Source: CAWJLE01 sp963843645 (GTDB lineage Bacteria; Chloroflexota; Anaerolineae; DAOTYC01). Taken from it: a stretch of 64,000 nucleotides of DNA. Location: the NCBI GenBank assembly GCA_963843645.1, contig CAWJLE010000003.1, forward strand, positions 1,488,001-1,552,000. Reading direction: 5' to 3'. Below, piece by piece: positions 34,720 to 43,206 of this stretch. Within the stretch, counting starts at the first letter, position 1. Each line of letters begins with the position of its first letter. The notes under the pieces were generated by a model. That model was not told where the DNA came from and ran no database searches. It saw nothing but the letters and a program-made list of their open reading frames with translations. Made by a program: the position numbers and the translations under genes.

Positions 34720-36240
34720 TCAGAACAGGCCCATCCCCGTCGTGCCATAGCTCACGTGAACGCACTTCGTCTGTTGATAGTTCTCCAGCGTCGTCTTGAA
34801 GTTTTCGCGCCCCAGGCCGGACATCTTGTAGCCGCCGAACGTCGAGTGCATCGGAGAATCGAGAATGGTGTTGACGTAGACCCGCCCGGCCTGAATGCCG
34901 CTGGCCATGCGGAAGGCGGTGTTAAGGTCACGTGTCCACACACCCGAGGCGAGACCATAAATCGTATCGTTCGCAATTTGCAGGGCTTCGTCTTCGTCCT
35001 TGAACGTCGTCACGCACAGGACGGGCCCAAAGATCTCCTCCTGGAAGACCCGCATCTTGTTGTGGCCCTTGAGTATGGTAGGTTTGAAGTAGTAGCCGCC
35101 TGCCCAATCGCCGTCGATGACACTGCGTTCGCCGCCGATCAGGACCTGCGCGCCTTCCTCGCGGCCGACGTTCACGTAGTTGGCCGCCCGCTCCAGCTGG
35201 CGTAACGAGACCATCGAGCCGATCTGGGTCTCGGTGTCGAGTGGGTTGCCTACCTTGACCGCAGCCAGCCGCGCCAGGGCCCTGTCCATAAACTCGTCGT
35301 AGATCGACTCCTGGATGATGGCGCGAGACGGGCAGTCGCAGACCTCGCCCTGGTTGTAACAGAAGAGGATCATGCCCTCGATCGCCTTGTCAAGCACATC
35401 GTCGTCCTTCTCGGCGATGTCAGCGAAAAAGATGTTGGGCGACTTGCCCCCCAGCTCCAACGTCACCGGGATGATGTTCTGCGAGACGTACTGCATGATG
35501 AGGCGCCCGGTGGTGGTCTCACCGGTCAGCGCCACCTTGGCAATCCGAGGATTGGTCGCAAGCGCCTTGCCGATGTCCGCGCCCGGCCCATTCAAGATGT
35601 TGAGCACACCCGGCGGAAGCAAGTCCGCGATCAGCTCGGCAAAAACCAGCACCGACACCGGCGTGAGGCTGGCCGGCTTGAGCACGACACAGTTGCCGGC
35701 AGCCAGAGCCGGACCCAGTTTCCAGGCCGCCATATCCAGCGAGAAGTTCCAGGGGATGATCGCTGCGACGACACCCAACGGTTCGTGGAAATGATAGCAC
35801 ACGGTCTCTGCATTCAACGGCGAGATGTCACTCGTCTGTGTGCGGATGCAGGCAGCGTAGTAGCGATAGGTATCGCTCGCCGTCGGGATGTCGCCGTTGA
35901 GTGTCTCCCGGATAGGCTTGCCCTTGTCCCAAGTCTCGGCCAGGGCCAGCAATTCGAGATTGGCATCGATGCGGTCGGCGATCTTGTTCAGAATTGCGGC
36001 CCGTTCGACCGGCGACGTCTTCTTCCACGCGGGCAAGGCGGCATGCGCTGCATCCAGGGCAAGCTCGACATCCTCGACGCCGGAGTGCGGAAACTGACAG
36101 AACGGCTTTCCGATCGCCGGCGCGATGTTGTCGGTGTACTTGCCCGTCGTTGGCGCGACCCATTGGCCATTGATGAAGTTCTCGTATCGAGGCTTAAAAG
36201 TGACCTTGCTACCTGGTTGACCTGGCTGTGCGTAGATCAT
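34720..36240 (-). CDS. Aldehyde dehydrogenase (tandem copy 2 of 3)
   Basis: A 506-residue paralogue of its neighbours with the same start MIYAQPG, base in VTLELGGKSPN, and catalytic cysteine in NQGEVCDCPSR. It is the most divergent of the three: KVTFKPRYENFINGQWVAPTTG at the N-terminus and an altered stretch VIDGDWAGGYYFKP where the others read VLPGELR.GYYHQP. That segment lies near the substrate tunnel in this family, so substrate range may differ. The gap to the copy before it is 86 bases. Confidence 0.9.
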   Translation of the reverse strand: MIYAQPGQPGSKVTFKPRYENFINGQWVAPTTGKYTDNIAPAIGKPFCQFPHSGVEDVELALDAAHAALPAWKKTSPVERAAILNKIADRIDANLELLALAETWDKGKPIRETLNGDIPTASDTYRYYAACIRTQTSDISPLNAETVCYHFHEPLGVVAAIIPWNFSLDMAAWKLGPALAAGNCVVLKPASLTPVSVLVFAELIADLLPPGVLNILNGPGADIGKALATNPRIAKVALTGETTTGRLIMQYVSQNIIPVTLELGGKSPNIFFADIAEKDDDVLDKAIEGMILFCYNQGEVCDCPSRAIIQESIYDEFMDRALARLAAVKVGNPLDTETQIGSMVSLRQLERAANYVNVGREEGAQVLIGGERSVIDGDWAGGYYFKPTILKGHNKMRVFQEEIFGPVLCVTTFKDEDEALQIANDTIYGLASGVWTRDLNTAFRMASGIQAGRVYVNTILDSPMHSTFGGYKMSGLGRENFKTTLENYQQTKCVHVSYGTTGMGLF

Positions 36241-36326
36241 CGTGCCTCCTTTGCCCGCTCTGGAGGGGACGACCGACACCCGGCCGCCCCCATCTCAACA
36301 TGATGTTATCCGCTCGACGCCATGAA

Positions 36327-37847
36327 TCAGAACAATCCCATCGTCTTGTCGCTGTAGCTCACGTGGATGCACTTCTCTTGCTGGTAGTGCTCCATCGTTG
36401 TCTTGTAATTCTCGCGTCCGAGGCCGGACATCTTGTATCCGCCGAACGTCGCGTGCATCGGCGATGACAGGTAAGTGTTAACCCACACGTGGCCCGCCTG
36501 CATCGCTCGACTCATCCGGTAGCCGGTGTTGAGGTCACGCGTCCAGCAGGCCGCGCCCAAGCCGTAGATCGTATCGTTGGCGATCTGGATGGCCTCGTCC
36601 ATGTCTTTGAAGGTGGTGACGCACAGGACCGGGCCGAAGATCTCCTCCTGGAAGACCCGCATCTTGTTGTGCCCCTTCAGAATAGTCGGCTGGTGGTAGT
36701 AGCCCTCCCTAAGCTCTCCGGGCAGGACGTTCCGCTGGCCGCCGATCAGGACCTGCGCACCCTCCTTACGGGCAACGTCGACGTACGCGATCGTCCGCTC
36801 GAGCTGCTTCAGGGACACCTGCGGTCCCATCATCGTCTCGGTATCCAGAGGATTGCCCTGCTTCACCCTGGCAACCCGTGCCAGGGCCCGCTCCATGAAC
36901 CGGTCGTAGATCGATTCCTGGATCAACGCTCGAGACGGGCAGGTGCACACCTCGCCGGTGTTGTAGCAGAACAGGGCCAGGCCCTCCAGCGCCTTGTCCA
37001 GCAAGCCATCGTCCTCTTCCATCACGTCGGCGAAGAAAACGTTCGGCGACTTGCCGCCCAGCTCCAACGTCACCGGGATGATGTTCTCGGCCGCGTATTG
37101 CATGATGAGCCGGCCGGTGGTCGTCTCGCCCGTCAGCGCGACCTTGGCCACTCGCGGGTTGGTCGCCAGCGCCCTCCCGATTTCGGCGCCCGGACCGTTC
37201 AGGACGTTCAACACCCCCGGCGGCAACAGATCGCCGATGATCTCGGTCAGCACCAAGACGGAGAACGGCGTCAGGCTGGCCGGCTTCAGGGCCACGCAGT
37301 TGCCGGCGGCCAGGGCCGGACCCAACTTCCAGGCTGCCATGTCCATGGAGAAGTTCCAGGGGATGATCGCCGCCACCACTCCTAGCGGCTCGTGGAAGTG
37401 GTAGCACACGGTGTCGTGGTCGATTTCGGAGATGTGGCCTTCCGCCGTGCGAGTGCACGCCGCGTAGTAGCGGAACGTGTCGATCGCCAGCGGAATATCG
37501 CCGCTGATCACCTCGCGCATGACTTTGCCCTTGTCCCAGGACTCAGCAATAGCCAGGCATTCCGCATTGGCTTCGATTCGATCGGCGATCTTGTTCAGGA
37601 TGACGGCGCGTTCGGCCGGGGCAACGCGCCCCCATGCATCTTTCGCCGCGTGTGCCGCATCCAGCGCTGCCTCGACGTCGGCCACACCGGAGCTCGGCAC
37701 CTCGCAGAACGGCTTGCCGATCGCGGGTGCGATGTTCTCGCTGTAGCGACCGGTGAGCGGCGGCACCCACTTGCCGTTGATGAAGTTCTCGTAACGGGAC
37801 TTGAAGGTGTACTTGCAGTCTGGCTTGCCCGGCTGTGCGTAAATCAT
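36327..37847 (-). CDS. Aldehyde dehydrogenase (tandem copy 3 of 3; first gene of the operon)
   Basis: A 506-residue aldehyde dehydrogenase closest to copy 1. Catalytic cysteine in NTGEVCTCPSR, general base in VTLELGGKSPN. The ATG at 37847 has AAGGAGGACACG upstream. It is the first coding region after the Moco/Tuco-like riboswitch leader, about 580 bases from the predicted promoter. The predicted transcription start and tandem terminators mean that all eight genes down to 28783 are likely controlled by that leader. Confidence 0.9.
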   Translation of the reverse strand: MIYAQPGKPDCKYTFKSRYENFINGKWVPPLTGRYSENIAPAIGKPFCEVPSSGVADVEAALDAAHAAKDAWGRVAPAERAVILNKIADRIEANAECLAIAESWDKGKVMREVISGDIPLAIDTFRYYAACTRTAEGHISEIDHDTVCYHFHEPLGVVAAIIPWNFSMDMAAWKLGPALAAGNCVALKPASLTPFSVLVLTEIIGDLLPPGVLNVLNGPGAEIGRALATNPRVAKVALTGETTTGRLIMQYAAENIIPVTLELGGKSPNVFFADVMEEDDGLLDKALEGLALFCYNTGEVCTCPSRALIQESIYDRFMERALARVARVKQGNPLDTETMMGPQVSLKQLERTIAYVDVARKEGAQVLIGGQRNVLPGELREGYYHQPTILKGHNKMRVFQEEIFGPVLCVTTFKDMDEAIQIANDTIYGLGAACWTRDLNTGYRMSRAMQAGHVWVNTYLSSPMHATFGGYKMSGLGRENYKTTMEHYQQEKCIHVSYSDKTMGLF

Positions 37848-38176
37848 CGTGTCCTCCTTGACGTGCATCAGATGGTACGAACGATTCGGTGTCCGCAGAG
37901 CGATTGTGCATCGACAATCTGGTACTCACGTTCACGCACGTGGAAACATCGGCATCCTCCCCCCTTTCGGAATCTGACTCGGTCGCAAGCTATACAGTGC
38001 ACGCTCGCTTTGCATCACCCGAGGAACCGTGTTCGAAAGGGAAGCTGCCGCCAGCCGGTAACGACGATAGCATGCCTGCCCCTCACCTGGCCGGCGTCCC
38101 CCGCGGGACGTCGCGATTTGGCGACAGGGCTGAAGTCCACAGGCACGCGGCCACGCCAGGCGCGATACTTCCATGC
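37848..38176 (-). other. Leader between terminators and first aldehyde dehydrogenase
   Basis: About 330 bases with no supported gene. It holds a GTCCCGCGGGGGAC-like hairpin near 38095 and a ribosome site at the end. A second, internal promoter is not evident; a weak TATAGC at about 37995 is the only candidate. Confidence 0.4.
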
Positions 38177-38215
38177 AAAAAAGCGTCTCCGGTCTCTTTC
38201 CAACCGAGGAGACGC
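38177..38215 (-). terminator. Second intrinsic terminator in the aldehyde dehydrogenase leader
   Basis: GCGTCTCC and GGAGACGC pair around an internal CCGGT/ACCGAGG-rich loop, followed on the minus strand by TTTTTT. Strong factor-independent terminator about 330 bases before the first ATG. Confidence 0.82.
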
Positions 38216-38276
38216 CCCATCGCATGGCGTAACAGCACCTGACACCGCCGGGACCTGCGGGCAGGCTGCCCATGCC

Positions 38277-38305
38277 AAAAGAAAAGGCGCCTCCAAGGAG
38301 ACGCC
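38277..38305 (-). terminator. First intrinsic terminator behind the riboswitch
   Basis: GGCGTCTCC and GGAGGCGCC form a compact stem (one G-U) followed by TTTTCTTTT. It starts about 20 bases after the aptamer, the normal place of a riboswitch expression platform. Confidence 0.82.
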
Positions 38306-38323
38306 GTATTGGCACGCGCTGAT

Positions 38324-38430
38324 GGATCTCCTTTCCAAACACGGGAGGCACAGCCGTTTCCGGCCGTACCCAATGGCCTGCGTTCCATGAACCGCCAGTG
38401 GTTGTTAGGCATCGCGGGCTCGGAGATATT
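38324..38430 (-). promoter_or_regulatory. Moco/Tuco-type riboswitch ahead of the aldehyde dehydrogenase operon
   Basis: Minus-strand RNA opens with ATCTCCGAGCC and closes with GGAAAGGAGATCC, so ATCTCC/GGAGAT form P1. The 3' half reads GGAAACGGCTG, GCCTCCCGTG, GGAAAGGAGATCC, the conserved blocks of the Moco RNA motif as I know it. The same blocks recur at 60750-60851 before the tungstate-binding gene tupA, with only scattered C/T or loop changes. A promoter lies just upstream and terminators just downstream. Ligand choice (molybdenum or tungsten cofactor) cannot be read from sequence. Confidence 0.72.
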
Positions 38431-38447
38431 CTATTCGATCTGCAGTC

Positions 38448-38475
38448 AATATAGCCGAAATCGGCATAATGTCAA
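38448..38475 (-). promoter_or_regulatory. Promoter of the riboswitch-led aldehyde dehydrogenase operon
   Basis: Minus strand TTGACA (38475-38470), 16 bases, TATATT (38453-38448). The spacer contains GCCGA-TT-TCGGC, a small inverted repeat. Predicted start near 38441, directly before the aptamer. Confidence 0.75.
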
Positions 38476-38696
38476 ACGCACAAAACGGCAGGTCAAGTCC
38501 GGGTTTTGAGAGAGAGCGCTGCCCCCGACTCCCAAAACCTGGGATATACCCGCGTAGTCGTCGTACTTGACGATTCGACGCGGCATGTAATATCCTATGG
38601 CATTGACGGAATCCGAAGAGGGTGCGCGTGCACTCTCATCACAGTGCTCTTCCATCGATGGCATGCACTGACAACGCTAAAAAGGAGCATAGGAAG

Positions 38697-39573
38697 ATGG
38701 AACAACGTCGCTTGGGCCGCACCGGACACATGAGCACAGTGGCAATTTTCGGCGCATTTGCCGTGTCGAATTCGACGCAAGCTGAGGCCGACGTCGTCAT
38801 GGAGCAGGTCATCCAGGCCGGAGTCAATCACATCGACGTGTCGCCGTTGTATGGCCTGGCTGAACAGCGGGTTGGACCGTGGATGCCCCGCGAGCGTTCG
38901 CGCTTCTTTTTGGGCTGCAAGACCCGGGAGCGCACGAAAGAGGCCGCCGACGGCCCAAATGCGGAAGTCACTGGAAACGCTGCAAACCGACCGTTTCGAC
39001 CTGTACCAGTTCCACGAAGTCGTCTCCATAGAGGAGCTGGACAAGGTCACGCGGCCGGGCGGAGCCTTGGAGGCTGTAATCGAAGCCCGCGATGAGGGCC
39101 TCACGGACTACATCGGCATTTGTGGGCACGGCTGGCAGATGCCGGCGGTGATTCTGGAGGCGTTCCGCCGGTTCGACTTCGACACGGTGTTGTTCCCGTT
39201 GAACCGGATGCTCATGGCCCACGACGAGTACCGCCGCGACGCCGAAGAAGTGCTGCGCCAGGCCCGCGCGCGTGACGTCGGCGTGATGATCATCAAGACC
39301 GTCGCCAAGGAGCCCTGGAGGAACCAGCCGAAGATCTACAATACCTGGTATCATCCCTTCGACGACGCGGCGCACATTCAGGAAAGCGTCAACTTCGTCC
39401 TGTCCCACGACGTCACCGGGCTCTGCACCGCCGGGGAACCGCACATACTGCCGATGATCCTCGACGCCGCCGAGCATTTCACACCCCTGGACACCACCCA
39501 GCAAGAGGCCATCGTCGCGACCGCCGGCCAGTTTTCCGACATCTTCGATCGCAACGGCGGCATTGGGTTGTGA
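38697..39573 (+). CDS. Aldo/keto reductase (frameshifted near 38955)
   Basis: About 292 residues over two frames. The first part (ATG 38697, AAGGAGC upstream) reads MEQRRLGRTGHMSTVAIFG and NHIDVSPLYG, with the D/Y active-site pair. After FFLGCKTRERTKEAAD the frame changes at GACGGCC; removing one G gives AQMRKSLETLQTDRFDLYQFHEV, containing the catalytic histidine region, and continues to FDRNGGIGL. The lysine site reads LGCKTR. The single-base shift in a GG pair suggests a sequence error. It is a lone gene ending at a strong terminator. Confidence 0.78.
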
Positions 39574-39582
39574 CGGATGACG

Positions 39583-39623
39583 CGTGATGCGTGATGCGTA
39601 ATCCACATCACGCATCACGTTTT
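39583..39623. terminator. Bidirectional terminator made of GTGATGCGT-type repeats
   Basis: CGTGATGCGTGATG and CATCACGCATCACG pair perfectly (14 bases, nine-base loop) followed by TTTT. Further TGCGTATTACG/TTACGCATTACG copies continue to 39650. It separates the convergent aldo/keto reductase and ZnuA-like genes. Confidence 0.75.
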
Positions 39624-39652
39624 GCGTATTACGGTTACGCATTACGTTTGGT

Positions 39653-41044
39653 TCACTTCAGCGCGTCGACGATGGCGAGCACGTCGTACTTCATCATGTC
39701 GACGTAGGTCGGCGCCGGCCCGTCGGAGGCTGAGATGGAGTGCGTGTACAGATCGCTGACTACCGCGATTCCTGTGTCGCGGGCCAGCTGGTCGGCCATC
39801 TGTCGGCTGCTGCCGGTCTCCAGGAATACCGCAATGGCGTTCGATGATTTGACACGATCCTCCAGACGCGCCATTTGCTGCGCCGAAGGCTGGGCTTCTG
39901 TGCTCACACTCGGCAGAACCGTTCCGACGATGCGGAAGCCATATTCGTCCGCAAAGTACCCGAAGCTCTCGTGGTTCGTCACCATCAATCTCCGCTCGGG
40001 CGGCACCTGCGCCACCTGATCTTTGATCCAGCCGTCTAGTTCCGCAAGCTGCGCAATGTAGGCGTCGGCGTTCTTGCCGTATACGTCCGCTCCCTGGGGA
40101 TCAGCCTGGCTCAAACCGTCTCGGATGTTCTCCACGTACTTCATGACCTTGAGCGGATCGAGCCAGAAGTGCGGATCGCCCGCGTGATGGTGCTGGCCCC
40201 CGGCTGGGCCGATGGCGAGCGTGGCCTGCTCCTTGTTGGCGCCGGTCACCACGATGAGGTAGCGCGTATCCTTCTCCAGGGTCACGATGCTCGCCCCCTG
40301 GAGGCCGCCGCACGACAGAGCCAGCGTCTTGTCGACGGCGACTTGCGATGAGTCGGCCGCTCTCAGCACCGAGACCTTGCGCGCGTCCGTTGCGACCTGA
40401 AACGCGCCGGGCTCATCGGTCGAATACTTGAAGTACCCAAAATACTTCCCCTCATTCTGCGGCTGCAGCCCGATCGAAAAGACCCCATCTTCCGCGGGCA
40501 GGTCCGATGCATCGCCGGCGTTGGTCGCACTGGTGGCCGGCTGCGGCTCGTCGTCCCTCAGGCTGACGCAAATCGAATCGGCCAGGTCGGCGTCGCTCAT
40601 CACGGCGACTTCCCCTTCACGGTGCTGGCGGCCCTGCAGGCCCGCCGCGGCCTCTATCACCTGCTCCGCCCCGCTGCCCGTCTCGAGCATCTTCTGCTGG
40701 AGCCACTCTTCGAACCCGGCGCCGTTGATGATCAACACCTGGCTGTCCGCGATCTTCACCAGATCCTGCGGCGTCGGCTCGAACGCATGTGGGTCGGCCC
40801 CCAGTGGCATCAACGTCCGGATGTCCGCCTGGTCCCCGGCCACGTTCCGGGCGATGTCCGCAAGGAACGTTTCGGCTGCCAGAACCTTTAGCCTCTCGCC
40901 CGGCTTCAGCGGCACCGGCGTTAACTGACCGGTTCCTTGAGCCAGGGTGTGACTCGCCGCAGCCGGCATCAGCCCCACAACGGCGACGACGCACACCGCC
41001 AACCATACTCCCAACTCCCGCCTCATTGCCTGCCTCAGGTCCAT
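39653..41044 (-). CDS. Zinc/manganese ABC transporter substrate-binding protein (ZnuA-like) with inserted domain
   Basis: A 463-residue exported binding protein, about 150 residues longer than ZnuA/AdcA cores. It has a signal peptide and the metal ligands in GADPHAFEPTP, HHHAGDPHFWLDP and TNHESFGYFADEYGF, then the DLYTHSIS ending. Between about residues 155 and 275, where ZnuA carries a His-rich loop, there is a separate beta-rich segment (VFSIGLQPQNEGKYFGYFKYST...LIVVTGANKEQATLAIG). Only a short GQHHHAG remains of the loop. No ATPase or permease gene is adjacent. A promoter with a TGAGA/TCTCA palindrome precedes it. Confidence 0.85.
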   Translation of the reverse strand: MDLRQAMRRELGVWLAVCVVAVVGLMPAAASHTLAQGTGQLTPVPLKPGERLKVLAAETFLADIARNVAGDQADIRTLMPLGADPHAFEPTPQDLVKIADSQVLIINGAGFEEWLQQKMLETGSGAEQVIEAAAGLQGRQHREGEVAVMSDADLADSICVSLRDDEPQPATSATNAGDASDLPAEDGVFSIGLQPQNEGKYFGYFKYSTDEPGAFQVATDARKVSVLRAADSSQVAVDKTLALSCGGLQGASIVTLEKDTRYLIVVTGANKEQATLAIGPAGGQHHHAGDPHFWLDPLKVMKYVENIRDGLSQADPQGADVYGKNADAYIAQLAELDGWIKDQVAQVPPERRLMVTNHESFGYFADEYGFRIVGTVLPSVSTEAQPSAQQMARLEDRVKSSNAIAVFLETGSSRQMADQLARDTGIAVVSDLYTHSISASDGPAPTYVDMMKYDVLAIVDALK

Positions 41045-41125
41045 GTCTGACGCCCCTTCCTCAAACGCGCGGCCTACCGGAGCAAAAGGCTCGGCACCGG
41101 CATCCAGGCCTGCGGAATACCAGAA

Positions 41126-41140
41126 TGAGATTTGGTCTCA
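41126..41140. promoter_or_regulatory. Palindrome behind the znuA-like promoter
   Basis: TGAGATTTGGTCTCA: five-base arms about a five-base centre, at +1 to +15 of the predicted minus-strand transcript. A candidate site for a Fur/Zur-type repressor; two Fur-family genes are in the window. Confidence 0.45.
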
Positions 41141-41141
41141 C

Positions 41142-41170
41142 ATTGTACGTTCGAGAATCCACTCTGTCAA
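41142..41170 (-). promoter_or_regulatory. Consensus promoter of the ZnuA-like gene
   Basis: Minus strand TTGACA (41170-41165), 17 bases, TACAAT (41147-41142), about 100 bases before the ATG at 41044. Confidence 0.82.
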
Positions 41171-41245
41171 GAGCCTCCTGCCCTACACGCAGGCCGGGAG
41201 CCAGTGTTCGTTCGCAGCAACGTCCGCATCTGCAATCGGTCGCAT

Positions 41246-41273
41246 TTGCGATAAATATCATAATGAGTATAAT
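41246..41273 (+). promoter_or_regulatory. Promoter of the Nik/Dpp-type operon
   Basis: TTGCGA (41246-41251), 16 bases, TATAAT (41268-41273). The AT-rich spacer (ATAAATATCATAATGAG) resembles Fur-family boxes loosely. The leader to 41463 is about 185 bases with no clear element. Confidence 0.6.
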
Positions 41274-41462
41274 AGCCGTGTTTTCGGAGACAAGACGAGA
41301 CGCGCATTTGGCAACGACGCGACGGAAGCAGCCAGACGCCCGTCGCTACACATCGACAGATCGAAGGAGGTGGCTGTATAGAGGACTGACTCATAAATCT
41401 CTGCCGCAACGATACCAATCTCGCGAAGGGTAACGAGTCCATTTTGGGAGGAACCGCCACTG

Positions 41463-43095
41463 ATGAACGTCAAGAGAGACTTTTCGATGATACGACCCGC
41501 GGCCCTGCTCAGTTTGCTCCTGGTCACACTTGTGCTCCTCAGCACAGTGGCCTCGGCAGCGACACCTGCTCCGCCCGCGCCGGTGGCTGCGAAGGATGAG
41601 ATATTCCTCGCCATCGGGGGCGAGAGCGACACGGGTTACGATCCCACCCTGGGTTGGGGGCGGTATGGCTCTCCGCTGTTTCAAAGCACGCTCCTAAAGC
41701 GCGACGATGACCTGAAGATCGTGAACGACCTGGCCGAGAGCTACTCCGTGAGCAGTGACCGGCTGACCTGGACGGTCAGGATTTCGGCCGGACGCCCTGT
41801 TTTCGGACGGCAAGCCGGTGACAGCCAAAGACGTAGCCTTCACTTTCAACACGGCGGCCAAGAGCGGCGGCGTCGTGGACCTGACGATGCTGGACAAAGT
41901 CGTCGCGGTGAGTGACTACGAGGTCGAGTTGCATCTCAAGCAGCCGCAAAGCACATTCGTCGATCGGCTGATCACCCTGGGTATCGTGCCGGAACACGCT
42001 TACAGCGACAAGTACGCTCAGGAGCCAATCGGCTCCGGCCCCTACAAGTTCGTGCGCTGGGACAAGGGCCAGCAGCTTATCGTCGAGGCCAATCCTTTGT
42101 ACTACGGCGACAAGCCTTCAATCAAGAAACTGACCTTCCTGTTCATGACCGACGACACTGCATTCGCGGCCGCCAAGACCGGCAGAGTCCAGGTCGTCGC
42201 CGTGCCGCAAGCCCTGGCCAAGCAACAGATCGAGGGCATGACTCTGCACATCGTCCCCAGCGTCGATAACCGCGGACTCGCCTTCCCCTTCGTGCCGGAT
42301 ACCGGCCAGAAGGACCCGGACGGCAACTGCATCGGCAACAACGTCACGGCCGATCCCGCTATTCGAAAGGCCGTCAACCTCGTCGTCGACCGGCAAGCGC
42401 TGGTCGAGGGCGTGCTGGAAGGCTTCGGGACAGTCGCTTTCGGACCGGCCAGCACGCTGCCCTGGGATCAGCCGGAAGCTAACTTCAAGGACGGCGACGT
42501 CGAGCAGGCGAAGAAGATACTGGCCGACGCCGGGTGGAAGGACAGCGACGGAGATGGAGTCATCGAAAAGGACGGCCTGAAAGCGTCCCTCACGCTCTAC
42601 TACGCAGCCGGCGACAATACGCGCCAGTCGCTGTCGTTGGCCCTGGTGGACGTCCTCAAACAAATCGGCATCCAAATCGACGTCCAGGGCAAGAGCTGGG
42701 ACGACATCGCGAAGGTGATGCACAGCAATCTCGTCCTCTTCGGCTGGGGCAGCCTCGACCCGACCGAAATTTTCGATCTCTACCACAGCTCGATGCAAGG
42801 CAAGGAGTGGTACAACGCCAACTACTACGGCAATCCGACCGTGGACAAGTACCTGGACCAGGCGATGACCAGCGCCGGCGAAGAAGAGGCGCTTCCTTTC
42901 TGGAAGAAGGCGCAGTGGGACGGCACTACCGGGTTCAGCGCGAACGGCGATGCACCTTGGGCCTGGATGGTCAACCTAAATCACACCTACTTCACGGACA
43001 AGTGCCTCGACATCGGCAAGTCCCGGATCGAACCGCACGGCCACGGCTGGCCGCTGACCGCGAACATCACCGCGTGGAAGTGGACCTGCCAGTAA
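41463..43095 (+). CDS. Family 5 extracellular solute-binding protein (nickel/oligopeptide type; frameshifted near 41783)
   Basis: About 543 residues over two frames. ATG 41463 begins a signal peptide (RPAALLSLLLVTLVLLSTVASA) and FLAIGGESDTGYDPTLGWG; after LTWTVRI the frame shifts, and dropping one T from AGGATTTCGG gives RPDALFSDGKPVTAKDVAFTF, the standard SBP_bac_5 motif, through to the stop. The D-P-x-x-G start and the operon order are like nickel-binding NikA-type proteins rather than peptide binders, but ligand is inference. GGGAGGAACC precedes the ATG. It leads an operon with two permeases and two ATPases. Confidence 0.82.
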
Positions 43096-43206
43096 GACGA
43101 GGATACCACGGGGGTGGAGCCGGTCAGCCGGCCAATTCGAGCGGGCTCCGCTCCCGGATATGTCTTTGCCCCGTGAACTCAACATGTTCGAAGGTAGGTC
43201 AACTTT

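Noticed and set aside
37932..38412. Minus-strand open frames over the aldehyde dehydrogenase leader
   Set aside because: They run through the riboswitch and both terminators and have no coding character.
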